A stretch of DNA of 64,000 bases from Psychrobacter sp. P2G3 (GCF_001593285.1 NZ_CP012529.1:1736001-1800000), one strand, 5' to 3'. Shown: positions 16,888-26,421, counted from the stretch's first letter. Numbers and translations are program-made. Notes: generated from the letters alone by a model not told the origin.

Positions 16888-19800
16888 ATGAATAAAATAT
16901 TTAAAAAAGTTTGGAATAAGTCATTGGGATGTGTAGTCGTCGTATCTGAGAATGCTAGAAGTGCCGGCAAGACCAATTGCACTACTGGCAGTATTAGCCA
17001 AACGACTAGTCCATCTATTCATACATCCAACAATTCAACTAATTATCAAATGCTTACCTTAAAGACTTTAGTGCTTAGTATGGCGGCTATTAGCGCTACT
17101 GTCTGGGCAGATACTGGTTTCAATAATACAGACCCTAGTTTCAATGATTTAGATAAAAACAGTAGTGATGTGGACTTGGATGAAAATCCAATTCCTTTGT
17201 TCGGTACTGAAGTCGGTTTTGACAATGATGCATGGGGTAGATTTAGTAGTGCTGTAGGTAGTAGTAATACGGCATCAGGTGATGAAAGCAATGCTATAGG
17301 TGGTAGCAATAAAGCATGGGGTTATGACAGCAGTGCAATAGGTAGTAATAATACAGCAACGACTTATGGGACCGTTGCACTAGGTAGTGGCAATACAGCA
17401 TCAGGGGAATATAGCAATGCGGTGGGTAATTATAATAAAGCAGAGGGCTTTTGGAGCAGTGCGCTAGGTCATGCTAATCGTACATCAGCTGACTATAGCA
17501 GTGCAGTGGGTAACGAGAATACTGCTTCAGGTGAAAATAGTAGTGCGGTGGGTTATACAAATGAATCATCAGGACTTAATAGTAGTGCATTAGGTAATAG
17601 TAATAGAGCAGTAGGTGAAGAAAACAGCACTGCAGTGGGTTATAACAATACTGCAAGTGGTATGTTCAATAGCAGTGCGATAGGTTTCAGTAACGAAGCA
17701 CAAGAGGAAAATAGCAGTGCAGTAGGCTATAGCAATCGTGCAGCAGGTTTTTTTAGTAGTGCCGTAGGTAGTAACAACAATGCATCAGGTGATTGGAGCA
17801 GTGCCGTAGGTCATAACAATGATGCAACAGGTCCCATGAGTAGTGCTATCGGTGATAACAATACAGCAACGACTTATGGAACCAGTGCACTAGGTAGTCG
17901 CAATACCGCATCGGAGGAATATAGCAGTGCAGTGGGTAATGCTAATAGCGCAGAGGGTGGTTGGAGTAGTGCGCTAGGTCGTGCTAATCGTACATCTGGA
18001 TATTATAGCAGTGCCGTGGGTAACCAGAATACTGCTTCAGGTGAAAATAGTAGTGCGATGGGTTCTGAAAATAAAGCATCAGGCGATAATAGCAGTGCAC
18101 TGGGGGCTAATAATACAGCATCGGGTGAAAAAAGCAGTGCGATGGGTCGCTCTAATACGGCATCGGGTAGATTTAGCAGTGCGATAGGTTTCAATAATGA
18201 AGCATCGAATGACTTTAGCAATGCAATAGGAGCTGCTAATAAGGCATCAGCACGTAATAGCAGTGCGATAGGAGTTAGTAATATAGCACTAGGTGTTGAT
18301 AGCAGTGCGCTGGGTCGCTCTAATACTGCATCAGGTATTGTTAGCAGTGCAGTAGGTGTTTCCAATAAAGCTTCAGGTATTGGTAGTAGTGCGATGGGTC
18401 GTTCTAATACTGCATCAGATAATGGAAGTAGTGCGCTAGGTTCTGAAAATAAAGCGACGAGTAATAATAGCAGTGCATTAGGTCGTCTTAATATTGCAGA
18501 AGGTGATAATAGTAGTGCAGTGGGTTTTAGCAACAGAGCATCGGGTGAAAATAGTAGTGTGTTGGGTTATGGTAATAGCGCAAGTGGCCTTTTTAGCAGT
18601 GCAGTGGGTAGTGATAATCATGCAGAAGGCAGTGAGAGTAGTGCGGTAGGTTTTGGCAATATGACCCAGGGTAATGAGAGCAATGCAATAGGTAGATATA
18701 ATTATGCAGAGGGTAATTATACTACTGCTATGGGTAATAACAATAATGCATCCGCTAATAATAGCAGTGCAGTGGGTTCTGGAAATGCAGCAAGAGGTAC
18801 TGATAGTAGTGCAATAGGTAATTATAATTTCATAGAGGGTGATAATAGTAGTGCGGTAGGTGTTAGCAATGTAGCAATGGGTACTGATAGTAGTGCAGTG
18901 GGTTATAACAATCACGCAGGAAGTTTTGAGACTAGTACAGTGGGTGCTAGTGCGGTAGGGGTTAATAATAAAGCGACAGGTGATAATAGCAGTGCATTAG
19001 GTCGTAGTAATACGGCATCAGGTAATGTCAGTAGTGCTGTAGGTTATAATAACACAGCATCTGGTAACTTTAGCAGTGCGATGGGTCGTGGTAATACTGC
19101 ATCAAGCGGCTATAGCAGTGCGCTAGGGTTCAATAACATCGCATCAGGTGGACGTAGCAGCGCGGTAGGTTATAGTAATACTGCATCAGGAGTAAACAGC
19201 AGTGCATTAGGTCGTGGCAATACGGCATCAGGTACTGTTAGTAGTGCAGTGGGTTATAATAATAGAGCATTAGGCTATAGCAACGCTGTAGGTTTGAACA
19301 ATACAGCATCAAGTGCAAACAGTAGTGCATTAGGTGTTAGTAATACTGCATCAGGTATAGGTAGCAGTGCTATAGGTGCTGTTAATACCGCATCAGCTTA
19401 TCACTCTAGCGCATTAGGTCATAGCAATACGACATCGGGTGAATATAGCAGTGCAATCGGTTATAGCAATACTGCAAACGGTATAATTAATAACACTGCA
19501 GTAGGTTATAACAATATTGCAGGTGGTCTCTATAATAGCAGTGCAGTAGGTGATAGCAATGAAGCAATAGGATATTTTAGTAGTGCACTAGGTAGTAGCA
19601 ATAATGCATTAGGTGACTATAGCAGTGCAGTAGGTTATAACAATACTGCACGTGGTGCTTTAAGCAGTGCGATAGGTGATAGCAATACAGCGACAACTTT
19701 TGGGACCAGTGCCGTAGGTAGCGGTAATACTGCATCGGGAGAATATAGTAGTGCAGTAGGTAATGGCAATAATGCATTAGGTGACTATAGCAGTGCAGTA

Positions 19801-21003
19801 GGTTCTGAAAATACAGCATCAGTTGAAGACAGCAGTGCAGTAGGTCGTTCCAATACGGCATCAGGTAATGCAAGTAGTGCGGTGGGTTATAACAACACAG
19901 CGTCCGGTATTTTTAGTGGCGTATTCGGAAGCAATAGCCAAGCTACAGCAGCACGTGCGACCGCTATTGGTCATGACTCTCTTGCAAATGAGACGAATAC
20001 CATTTCAGTGGGTCGTGCAGGTGCAGAAAAACGCATTACCAACGTTGCTGATCCACAAAACGCTTATGATGCTGCAAATAAACGTTATGTTGATGATCAG
20101 ATATTGGTTATACAACAGAGTTTTTCAGTGGCAGCGCAGCCAGCTACCGTACAAGCTGAATTTATTGAAAATGACATTAGTATATTTGCAGAAGGTGCCA
20201 CTGCCAGTAATACAATGATGAGGTCTATAGATGCTGAATCTATTGATGATAGTTCTATAAGCGCCAATAACGCAGCATGGCAAGGTCAAGGTGAGCAATC
20301 TATTGCCATTGGCGATGGTGCAGAAGCAAGTGGCTTACAAGCAATTAGTATAGGCACAGGTAACAAGGTTACTGGAAATCATTCTGGTGCGATTGGTGAT
20401 CCAAGTGTCGTCAGTGGCAATAACAGCTACAGTGTTGGTAATGATAATACGGTGTCTGGCGATAATACTTTTGTGTTGGGCAACAATGTCAATACCTCAG
20501 CTAATAATGCGGTGGTATTAGGTAATAACTCTAGTTCTGACGACCGTGCCAACACCGTATCAGTTGGTTCTGCTAATAACCAACGTCAAATCATCAACGT
20601 GGCTGATGGCACCGCTGATCATGATGCTGTAAATGTAAGTCAACTACAAACTGCGGAAACGCGCGCGATTGAAAGCTCTAACGCCTATACTGATACTGGT
20701 ATAGCGACTTTGAATAACACATTCCAAAGTTATGAATACGAGAATGACAAACGTTTTCGGGAGGTTGATGAGCGTTTTGATCGTCAAGGAGCTATGAGTG
20801 CGGCTATGTTAAATATGGCCACGAGTACATCAGGTCTATCAGGTAAAAACCGTATAGGCGTAGGTGCAGGTTTTCAGGGATCTGAGCAAGCGGTTTCAGT
20901 CGGCTATCAACGTGTGATACATCCCAATGCTAGCGTTAGTGTTGGTGGTGCTTTCACTAAAGATGAAACCTCTGGTGGTGTAGGTTTGGGTTATAGCTGG
21001 TAA
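16888..21003 (+). CDS. trimeric autotransporter adhesin, YadA-like, with long repeat head
   Basis: A 1371-residue surface adhesin of the type V-c secretion class. It starts with an extended signal peptide region (MNKIFKKVWNKSLG, then a hydrophobic stretch ending near ATVWADT at about 72). The head, about 111-1014, is a left-handed roll of about sixty 14-residue repeats of the form SSAVGxxNTASGxx. A neck-like segment (NVADPQNAYDAANKRYVDD) leads to a second shorter head (about 1130-1230), a canonical neck (NVADGTADHDAVNVSQLQ), a coiled-coil stalk and a C-terminal YadA anchor (last about 60 residues, ending GVGLGYSW) that trimerises into a 12-strand outer-membrane barrel. AAGGAG lies six bases before the ATG. 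A terminator follows. The binding target is unknown. Confidence 0.93.
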   Translation: MNKIFKKVWNKSLGCVVVVSENARSAGKTNCTTGSISQTTSPSIHTSNNSTNYQMLTLKTLVLSMAAISATVWADTGFNNTDPSFNDLDKNSSDVDLDENPIPLFGTEVGFDNDAWGRFSSAVGSSNTASGDESNAIGGSNKAWGYDSSAIGSNNTATTYGTVALGSGNTASGEYSNAVGNYNKAEGFWSSALGHANRTSADYSSAVGNENTASGENSSAVGYTNESSGLNSSALGNSNRAVGEENSTAVGYNNTASGMFNSSAIGFSNEAQEENSSAVGYSNRAAGFFSSAVGSNNNASGDWSSAVGHNNDATGPMSSAIGDNNTATTYGTSALGSRNTASEEYSSAVGNANSAEGGWSSALGRANRTSGYYSSAVGNQNTASGENSSAMGSENKASGDNSSALGANNTASGEKSSAMGRSNTASGRFSSAIGFNNEASNDFSNAIGAANKASARNSSAIGVSNIALGVDSSALGRSNTASGIVSSAVGVSNKASGIGSSAMGRSNTASDNGSSALGSENKATSNNSSALGRLNIAEGDNSSAVGFSNRASGENSSVLGYGNSASGLFSSAVGSDNHAEGSESSAVGFGNMTQGNESNAIGRYNYAEGNYTTAMGNNNNASANNSSAVGSGNAARGTDSSAIGNYNFIEGDNSSAVGVSNVAMGTDSSAVGYNNHAGSFETSTVGASAVGVNNKATGDNSSALGRSNTASGNVSSAVGYNNTASGNFSSAMGRGNTASSGYSSALGFNNIASGGRSSAVGYSNTASGVNSSALGRGNTASGTVSSAVGYNNRALGYSNAVGLNNTASSANSSALGVSNTASGIGSSAIGAVNTASAYHSSALGHSNTTSGEYSSAIGYSNTANGIINNTAVGYNNIAGGLYNSSAVGDSNEAIGYFSSALGSSNNALGDYSSAVGYNNTARGALSSAIGDSNTATTFGTSAVGSGNTASGEYSSAVGNGNNALGDYSSAVGSENTASVEDSSAVGRSNTASGNASSAVGYNNTASGIFSGVFGSNSQATAARATAIGHDSLANETNTISVGRAGAEKRITNVADPQNAYDAANKRYVDDQILVIQQSFSVAAQPATVQAEFIENDISIFAEGATASNTMMRSIDAESIDDSSISANNAAWQGQGEQSIAIGDGAEASGLQAISIGTGNKVTGNHSGAIGDPSVVSGNNSYSVGNDNTVSGDNTFVLGNNVNTSANNAVVLGNNSSSDDRANTVSVGSANNQRQIINVADGTADHDAVNVSQLQTAETRAIESSNAYTDTGIATLNNTFQSYEYENDKRFREVDERFDRQGAMSAAMLNMATSTSGLSGKNRIGVGAGFQGSEQAVSVGYQRVIHPNASVSVGGAFTKDETSGGVGLGYSW
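17221..19930 (+). repeat. tandem 42-bp repeats encoding the adhesin head
   Basis: Degenerate 42-nt units (14 codons) run almost without a break. They carry the nearly constant parts AGCAGTGC(A/G)(G/A/C)TAGGT and AATACAGCATCAGGT, with variable codons between. About 63 units fit by length. Occasional 15-codon units break the period. Blocks several units long recur, marked by three copies of the ACAACTTATGG-type segment near 17355, 17868 and 19690. Confidence 0.9.
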
Positions 21004-21019
21004 GGATTAATTAGGCACA

Positions 21020-21047
21020 AACAAGGGATATTTATTTATCCCTTGTT
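21020..21047 (+). terminator. terminator of the adhesin gene
   Basis: A perfect 11-bp stem (21020-21030 with 21037-21047) with a 6-nt loop leads into a T run, 17 bp after the adhesin stop codon. Confidence 0.9.
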
Positions 21048-21243
21048 TTTTTATAAACATTAACTGCCATCACAGTTTAATATAAAACAGTCTATTTAAC
21101 ATAATATACATTATGCGAAAACAAACCAATGGTCTTAAGAGCTGAGCGCATAATGTTTTATCTAGTACTATTTGCAAATCTTGCCATTCATTTCTATAAA
21201 AAATTATTCAATACTTAAAATTCTACATTATTTATATCAGTAT

Positions 21244-21720
21244 TTAATATCGATACCAGCTAATTAAAGATGTGCCGTCCTCATCTAAGATTACATCTGC
21301 CACTTGGCAAGCCGCTTTATTATCGATGCTATCACACGACAACTCATAATAAACATCATTGCCTTGCGCTAAGCTGACTTGAACCAATCCTGTTGTGGTC
21401 ACTGAAAACTTCTTATCTTGTGCATAGTCAGGATCTTGGGAACTCCACAACACGTCATAACCAATATGACAGGACACTTGCTCTTTATCAAAGTAATCTT
21501 GCTCAAGCTGCATTGCTTCTTGTAGCTCTTGACTGCCATATTGTTGCAGCACAACCGGATAATCTTGACCTTGATTATTCACATCCTGCTGGTACATTTT
21601 GGCAATAGTATTAACTTTCATGGCAAAAACCATCTGTAACGGCTCTGTTAGATTAGCGACAGCCGTCATAGCAGAAAACCCTATTATTAACATTATTATA
21701 GAAAATATCGTTTTTTGCAT
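21244..21720 (-). CDS. small exported protein of unknown function
   Basis: 158 residues from ATG 21720, chosen over ATG 21732 because GGAG lies six bases before it and the signal peptide then begins at MQKTIF. The N-terminus is a Sec signal peptide (IFSIIMLIIGFSAMTAVA), with likely cleavage after AVA. The mature part contains about three cysteines (Cys in VSCHIGYD, ELSCDS and AACQVAD) that could form disulfides in the periplasm. I recognise no family. It converges with the adhesin gene and is divergent from the lipoprotein at 21876. Confidence 0.65.
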   Translation of the reverse strand: MQKTIFSIIMLIIGFSAMTAVANLTEPLQMVFAMKVNTIAKMYQQDVNNQGQDYPVVLQQYGSQELQEAMQLEQDYFDKEQVSCHIGYDVLWSSQDPDYAQDKKFSVTTTGLVQVSLAQGNDVYYELSCDSIDNKAACQVADVILDEDGTSLISWYRY

Positions 21721-21875
21721 GGTGTTCTCCATGAACTATGACATTTTAAGTGTTAAATTCATTAAAACACATATAAACTATCATTTGACTGCATAATTGT
21801 TTAGTATTTATATTGGTTTAATTCCACTCTAATTCCATTTTTATTCAAGCAGTAAGCTACGATAAGGATATTGTT

Positions 21876-22550
21876 ATGATGCCGTCATCTTGTTTGCATA
21901 TCTCTCAGTCTTATCTTTATAAACTATCAATCGCTGCATGTTTTACTTCAATACTGATTGCCACTGGTTGCCAATCTTCTGCCGAGTCCAGCACGACCGC
22001 TTCCAATCAACCAAACGGCAACTCATCGACACGAGTTGTCTCAGATATCAGTCAACAAACCCTTAGGCAGCAAGCATTACGTATACAACGTGCACTCGCT
22101 AATAATGATTTTGCAAGAATCACCAATGATATCCATCCAACACGTGGCATTCGCTTCTCAATGTACGCCTATGTGCGTCCTGAAGCTGATAAAGTCTTTA
22201 GTCGTGAGCAATATGAAAAGTATCTACAGCAGTCCAAAATTCGCTTCACTTGGGGCGAACTTGACGGTACTGGTGACCTATTGGTGACTCCATTACCAGA
22301 ATATTTAAATACTTGGGTTGCGGCGCAAGAATATAATAATAGCGCCATCAGTATCAATGAATTCCGCCAAACAGGTGGTATGATTAATAACTTAAGAGAT
22401 GTCTATCAAAACTCAGATGTGGTTGAGTTCTATTATAAAGGGTCAGATGTATACGATGGCATGGACTGGCGCATCATGCGTTTAGTGTTTGATGACTATC
22501 AAGGCAAGCGCTATCTGGTGGCCATTATTAATGATCGGTGGACAGTTTAA
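21876..22550 (+). CDS. putative lipoprotein of unknown function
   Basis: 224 residues. A hydrophobic N-terminal segment ends in SILIATGC, a lipobox-like sequence, so the mature protein would start at Cys32 and be lipid-anchored. The mature part has a Ser/Thr/Asn-rich linker, a helical segment (QTLRQQALRIQRALANNDF), then a mixed domain with RFTWGELDGTGDL and a C-terminal strand region ending in AIINDRW. No catalytic motif is visible. The pattern resembles the NTF2-like or DUF4440 type of periplasmic domains, but only weakly. AAGGA stands eight bases ahead of ATG 21876. A terminator follows. Confidence 0.65.
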   Translation: MMPSSCLHISQSYLYKLSIAACFTSILIATGCQSSAESSTTASNQPNGNSSTRVVSDISQQTLRQQALRIQRALANNDFARITNDIHPTRGIRFSMYAYVRPEADKVFSREQYEKYLQQSKIRFTWGELDGTGDLLVTPLPEYLNTWVAAQEYNNSAISINEFRQTGGMINNLRDVYQNSDVVEFYYKGSDVYDGMDWRIMRLVFDDYQGKRYLVAIINDRWTV

Positions 22551-22591
22551 GTAAAACATAAGCATATGATTTAATAGTTAAATTTCATTGA

Positions 22592-22629
22592 AAAAGGGCG
22601 ATGCGTCATATGTGATGCACTGCCCTTTT
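22592..22629 (+). terminator. terminator after the lipoprotein gene
   Basis: AAAAGGGC (22592-22599) pairs with GCCCTTTT (22622-22629), with an inner stem around TGCGTCA/TGATGCA. The T-rich right arm lies about 40 bp past the stop codon. Confidence 0.75.
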
Positions 22630-22721
22630 CGTTTATAATTATCCGATATCCGATGCGCTGGGCGCACCCTACAAAAATTTTTGTTTCTTGTTATGACTAT
22701 ATGCTCATATTTTGATATAAA

Positions 22722-23465
22722 TCACATGGGCGTCTGGCGAAAGAATTTCACCATAATCTCATAAATTTCAGGATAAGCGTCTACCAGCTTTTGCGGGGTC
22801 TCAAAAAACACTTCACTTAGTACAGCAAAGAATTCAGCCGGATTGGTTGCACCGTAACGATCTAGACCTGATTTGCGATGTTTTTGAAAGTCTTCAAAAT
22901 CTCGGCTCATAATTGTTGTCCAACGCTCAGGATCCATATCAGGTTGTAGTGGCGGAAAGCCATTTGCGCGACCATTTAGCATATCGAGCTTATGCACAAA
23001 CTCGTGAATGACGACATTATGGCCATCACGTTCGCCTGAGTGCTTGGCGTCCTTCCATGACAGTATCACAGGCCCGCGCTGCCAGGCCTCACCACTACGA
23101 TGTTGAGTTCCCTCATGAACGATGCCGTACTCATCCACGGTAGTAGTTTCGCTTTTATACGAACCAGGATAGATGATGACTGACGACCAGCCAGTGTACC
23201 ATTCAAGGCCTAAGTTTAAGATAGGTAGACAAGCTTGCAAGGCAATAGATTTCCTAACAGCATCGGTAATCTCAAAGCCTTGAGCGCCGTTAATAGATTT
23301 GTCGTCCAAAAACAATGTCGCCAGCTCAAACAAACGAGACATCTCATCCTTGTTTAGCCTATCAAGTATGACAATACGCTCGGCAGCTTGCATCCAATCC
23401 GCATCAGTAAATTCACTGTTGTCCAATATATGCTGCTCGCGCCAGTCTTTTATCATGCTAAACAT
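22722..23465 (-). CDS. mtfA: MtfA-family zinc peptidase
   Basis: 247 residues. The zinc-binding HEFVH motif is at 154-158 (IHEFVHKLDMLNG), and a downstream Glu lies in the NPAEFFAVLSEVFFE segment, as in MtfA/M90 metallopeptidases. In Escherichia coli, MtfA binds the repressor Mlc and so affects glucose uptake, and it also has peptidase activity. Whether an Mlc partner exists here cannot be seen. There is no signal peptide, so it is cytoplasmic. The gene is monocistronic between the lipoprotein terminator and a relic methylase. Confidence 0.88.
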   Translation of the reverse strand: MFSMIKDWREQHILDNSEFTDADWMQAAERIVILDRLNKDEMSRLFELATLFLDDKSINGAQGFEITDAVRKSIALQACLPILNLGLEWYTGWSSVIIYPGSYKSETTTVDEYGIVHEGTQHRSGEAWQRGPVILSWKDAKHSGERDGHNVVIHEFVHKLDMLNGRANGFPPLQPDMDPERWTTIMSRDFEDFQKHRKSGLDRYGATNPAEFFAVLSEVFFETPQKLVDAYPEIYEIMVKFFRQTPM

Positions 23466-23566
23466 ATTGGCTTTCCTTAATATTTCCAGTAATGAAACTA
23501 CTATTTCTAGTCATGGTATAAGTTAATGGCTAAATGACATTAATGACTTAAATAGTATCTATCGCG

Positions 23567-23968
23567 TCAATCGAAACTGTTATTAGTGATAAGAGCTAAG
23601 TTACCCTCACCGTTCTTTTCCATATAGTGCTGACCATAACGAATAAACTCAATATAATTATTAGATAAAGGTTGGATATTGCTCTTATCTAACTCTTCTT
23701 TATAATCCGCTATCGAGCCTTGTATCCATTCCCCTTCATTGGTACTGCTAAATGCATATGCTAAACTACACATTACTACCGTATTGCACTTGATTGTATT
23801 GGCTTCATTTTTAAGTTCTTTCAGAGAGTTAATGACATAGGCCTGAATACGTTTGGGTTTAATCGGCTCGTAGCTCGAATCAATGAGGAGTAACTCAAGC
23901 TTTAGACGTGCCATCATATAGCTTACTATCAGTAGCTCAAAGCTATGTATGCACTGCAGTGAATATTG
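23567..23968 (-). pseudogene. relic of an N6-adenine DNA methyltransferase (type ISP/IIG-like)
   Basis: The open frame keeps homology-like segments characteristic of large restriction-modification methylases. In order these are HSFELLIVSYMMARLKLELL, SSTNEGEWIQGSIADYKEEL, then NNYIEFIRYGQHYMEKNGEG and LALITNNSFD. In intact enzymes the residues before the GEWI segment contain NPPY, but here that place reads CSLAYAF, so the catalytic motif is lost. The frame stops right after NNSFD, where intact proteins continue for several hundred residues. The homology also extends upstream of the first ATG (23917) to about 23947. It is therefore an internal fragment lacking both ends. Confidence 0.65.
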
Positions 23969-24097
23969 TTAAACTTAATCTTATATTGTTATACTCAAAT
24001 CGTTCATATTTATTATATGTTACTGTACAAGAATTAAAAATATTAATATAGCTCTTTAATTGCCATAAATGTGAATGTATTCCTAGGGAGAGGTTCA

Positions 24098-24856
24098 ATG
24101 ACACTAACGATCGATCTGAATTCAGATATGGGAGAAGGGTTTGGTGCTTGGTCGGTTGGCGATGGGATCGATCCCGACATTATGCCATTTATCAGCTCCG
24201 CCAATATTGCAGCAGGCTTTCATGCTGGAGACCCTTCCATCATGATTGAGACGTTGCGTTTGGCATCGCGCCATGGAGTATGCATTGGTGTACATCCAGG
24301 ATTTCGTGATTTGGTAGGATTCGGACGCCGCCATATTTCGGCGCCCGCCGATGAACTGGTGAATGACGCTCTGTACCAACTGGGTGCTCTGCGTGAACTT
24401 GCTCACCTTGAAGGCCTCAAGATGCATCATTTCAAACTGCATGGCGCGTTATTCATGCATGCAGCACGAGATAAGGAGTTTGCCGAAAAGCTAACATCTG
24501 CTCTGGCAATTGTCGCTCCTGACTTATATATTTATTGCCTAGCCGACTCAGCCATTGATAATGCGGCAAAAAGCTTTGGGTTACAGAGAATTCATGAGTT
24601 TTACGCGGATCGTGATTACGACGATGAAGGAAATATTGTATTCGTGCGCAAGGTCAATCGCCTTGATCCTGAGATGGTGGCAAAAAAAGTGTTACTTGCC
24701 TGCCAAGACAACGAGGTAGAGGCGGTTAGCGGCAAACTAATAAAGGTTAAATTCGACTCTATATGTATTCACAGCGATACTCCGGGTGCCCTTTCGTTGA
24801 TTAAGGCTGTACGAATAGCTCTTGATAACGCCGGTATCAAGGTAGCGGCTCCTTAA
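24098..24856 (+). CDS. pxpA: 5-oxoprolinase subunit A-like protein (LamB/YcsF family)
   Basis: 252 residues from ATG 24098, preceded by AGGGAGAGG. It has the LamB/YcsF family motifs DLNSDMGEGFG at the N-terminus, NIAAGFHAGDP, GVHPGFRDLVGFGRR, KLHGALFMHAA and ICIHSDTPGAL at the C-terminus. PxpA works with PxpB and PxpC in ATP-dependent cleavage of 5-oxoproline (pyroglutamate) to glutamate. Neither partner is nearby. Several positions differ from the common family text (for example AAGFHAGD instead of ACGFHAGD), so a related ring-opening role on another lactam or urea-like compound is possible. It is followed 80 bp later by an amidase, probably co-transcribed. Confidence 0.78.
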   Translation: MTLTIDLNSDMGEGFGAWSVGDGIDPDIMPFISSANIAAGFHAGDPSIMIETLRLASRHGVCIGVHPGFRDLVGFGRRHISAPADELVNDALYQLGALRELAHLEGLKMHHFKLHGALFMHAARDKEFAEKLTSALAIVAPDLYIYCLADSAIDNAAKSFGLQRIHEFYADRDYDDEGNIVFVRKVNRLDPEMVAKKVLLACQDNEVEAVSGKLIKVKFDSICIHSDTPGALSLIKAVRIALDNAGIKVAAP

Positions 24857-24936
24857 CTCAACTATTATTTCAGTTGAGCGCTTGAACGAGTGCAATAAGT
24901 GCAATAAAAACAACGATAATTTCAAGGAAGTTAATT

Positions 24937-26421
24937 ATGAGAAATTTTGAAATTGAAGAATTGACTATCACTGATATGCAGACGCATCTCAAAAATGGAT
25001 CGCTAACTGTACGTGGTTTGGTTGAAGCGTACCTTGAACGAATCGAAACAATTGATAGATCTGGTCCTACTCTAAATTCTATCATTACTATTAATCCAAT
25101 CGCGCTGGATGAAGCCGATCGCCTTGACTCACATTTCGCAAAGACAGGCGAATTTGTTGGTGCATTACACGGCGTGCCGGTGCTAGTAAAAGATCAGATA
25201 GAAACCAAGGATATGATGACTACCTTTGGTTCGATAGCTCAGGACGGCTATCACCCGAAGGACGACGCAACCGTTATCAAAAAGCTGAAAGCAGCAGGCG
25301 CCATTATCCTTGCCAAGACAGTATTGCCAGATTTTGCAACATCATGGTTCGGATTCTGCTCAAAACAGGGCGAAACAAAGAATCCATATGTTTTGTCACA
25401 TGATCCAGGTGGCTCCAGTAGTGGCACAGCTGCTGGGATCGCTGCGAACCTAGGACTGGTCGGAGTAGGCGAAGATACCGGTGGATCTATACGCTTGCCA
25501 GCCAGTTTTACAAATCTTGTTGGTGTCCGTGTCACACCAGGCCTGATAAGTCGTGACGGCACATCACCCCTTGTGGTGTTTCAGGACACAGCAGGACCAA
25601 TGGCGCGTACTGTTACGGATGCTGCACTCCTTCTGGATGCGATGGTAGGCTATGATCCAAAAGATGAATATACTACCGCAGCGAGTATTGCCAATCATCA
25701 AGGCAGCTACGCGGATGCGATGGATGTTAACAGTCTCAAAAATGCGCGTCTGGGAGTTGTGCGCAACGCTTATGGACCAAATGACAACACTGAATCAGCA
25801 GAAGTTAATCAGATTATTGACTCAGCCCTTGAACAAGCAAAGAGCGCTGGCGCAGAACTTATTGATGTTGAAATTCCAGATATGATGGAGCACATTACTG
25901 AAACCTCCTTGTATGGTTCACACTCGCGGCATGACATTAATGAATTTTTAGCCTCACGTGAAAACATGCCAACCAAAAGCCTTGAAGAAATCAAAGAAAA
26001 CGGTACGTTCCACCCAGTGCTGGATCTTTTGATTGATATCTTTGAAGGACCGGTAAATCCAGAAGATGAGCCTGACTATTTTCGAAAGCTTGCCGCTCGT
26101 GATAAGTTCCAGCGCTTAGTTGCTGGAATCGTTGCGAAAAACAACTTGGATGCGTTAGTGTTTCCCTGCATTCAAATTCTTCCGCCATCAAAACAGGATA
26201 TCCGTGACGGCAAGCATCAAGTACTAACGTTCCCAACCAATACTTTGATTGCTTCGCAGACTTGGATGCCATCGATTTGCCTACCTGCTGGATTCAGTGA
26301 AAATGGCTTACCCGTGGGTATGGAGCTGGTTGTTTTACCATATCACGAGCCAGATTTGTTCCGACTAGGTTACGCATTTGAACAGGCCAATAATGTGCGT
26401 CGTACCCCTAAATACTTATGA
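24937..26421 (+). CDS. amidase-signature family hydrolase
   Basis: 494 residues of the amidase signature family, which hydrolyses carboxamide bonds with a Ser-cisSer-Lys triad. The triad is visible as Lys85 (PVLVKDQ), Ser160 (DPGGSSSGTAAG) and the nucleophile Ser184 (EDTGGSIRLPAS). The substrate is not predictable. There is no signal peptide. AAGGAAG lies before ATG 24937. The pairing with the pxpA-like gene suggests that the two act in sequence on an amide or lactam compound. They sit between two decayed genes of an accessory segment, which suggests acquisition by transfer. Confidence 0.88.
   Translation: MRNFEIEELTITDMQTHLKNGSLTVRGLVEAYLERIETIDRSGPTLNSIITINPIALDEADRLDSHFAKTGEFVGALHGVPVLVKDQIETKDMMTTFGSIAQDGYHPKDDATVIKKLKAAGAIILAKTVLPDFATSWFGFCSKQGETKNPYVLSHDPGGSSSGTAAGIAANLGLVGVGEDTGGSIRLPASFTNLVGVRVTPGLISRDGTSPLVVFQDTAGPMARTVTDAALLLDAMVGYDPKDEYTTAASIANHQGSYADAMDVNSLKNARLGVVRNAYGPNDNTESAEVNQIIDSALEQAKSAGAELIDVEIPDMMEHITETSLYGSHSRHDINEFLASRENMPTKSLEEIKENGTFHPVLDLLIDIFEGPVNPEDEPDYFRKLAARDKFQRLVAGIVAKNNLDALVFPCIQILPPSKQDIRDGKHQVLTFPTNTLIASQTWMPSICLPAGFSENGLPVGMELVVLPYHEPDLFRLGYAFEQANNVRRTPKYL

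Noticed and set aside
18003-18533. A 176-codon antisense frame with a Leu/Pro-rich repeat product
   Set aside because: It is the mirror of the adhesin repeat. The periodic product results from the 42-nt units and is not an independent protein.
17221-19930. Regularly spaced repeats that could look like a CRISPR array
   Set aside because: The units are contiguous 14-codon repeats inside an open frame, without unrelated spacers and without cas genes.
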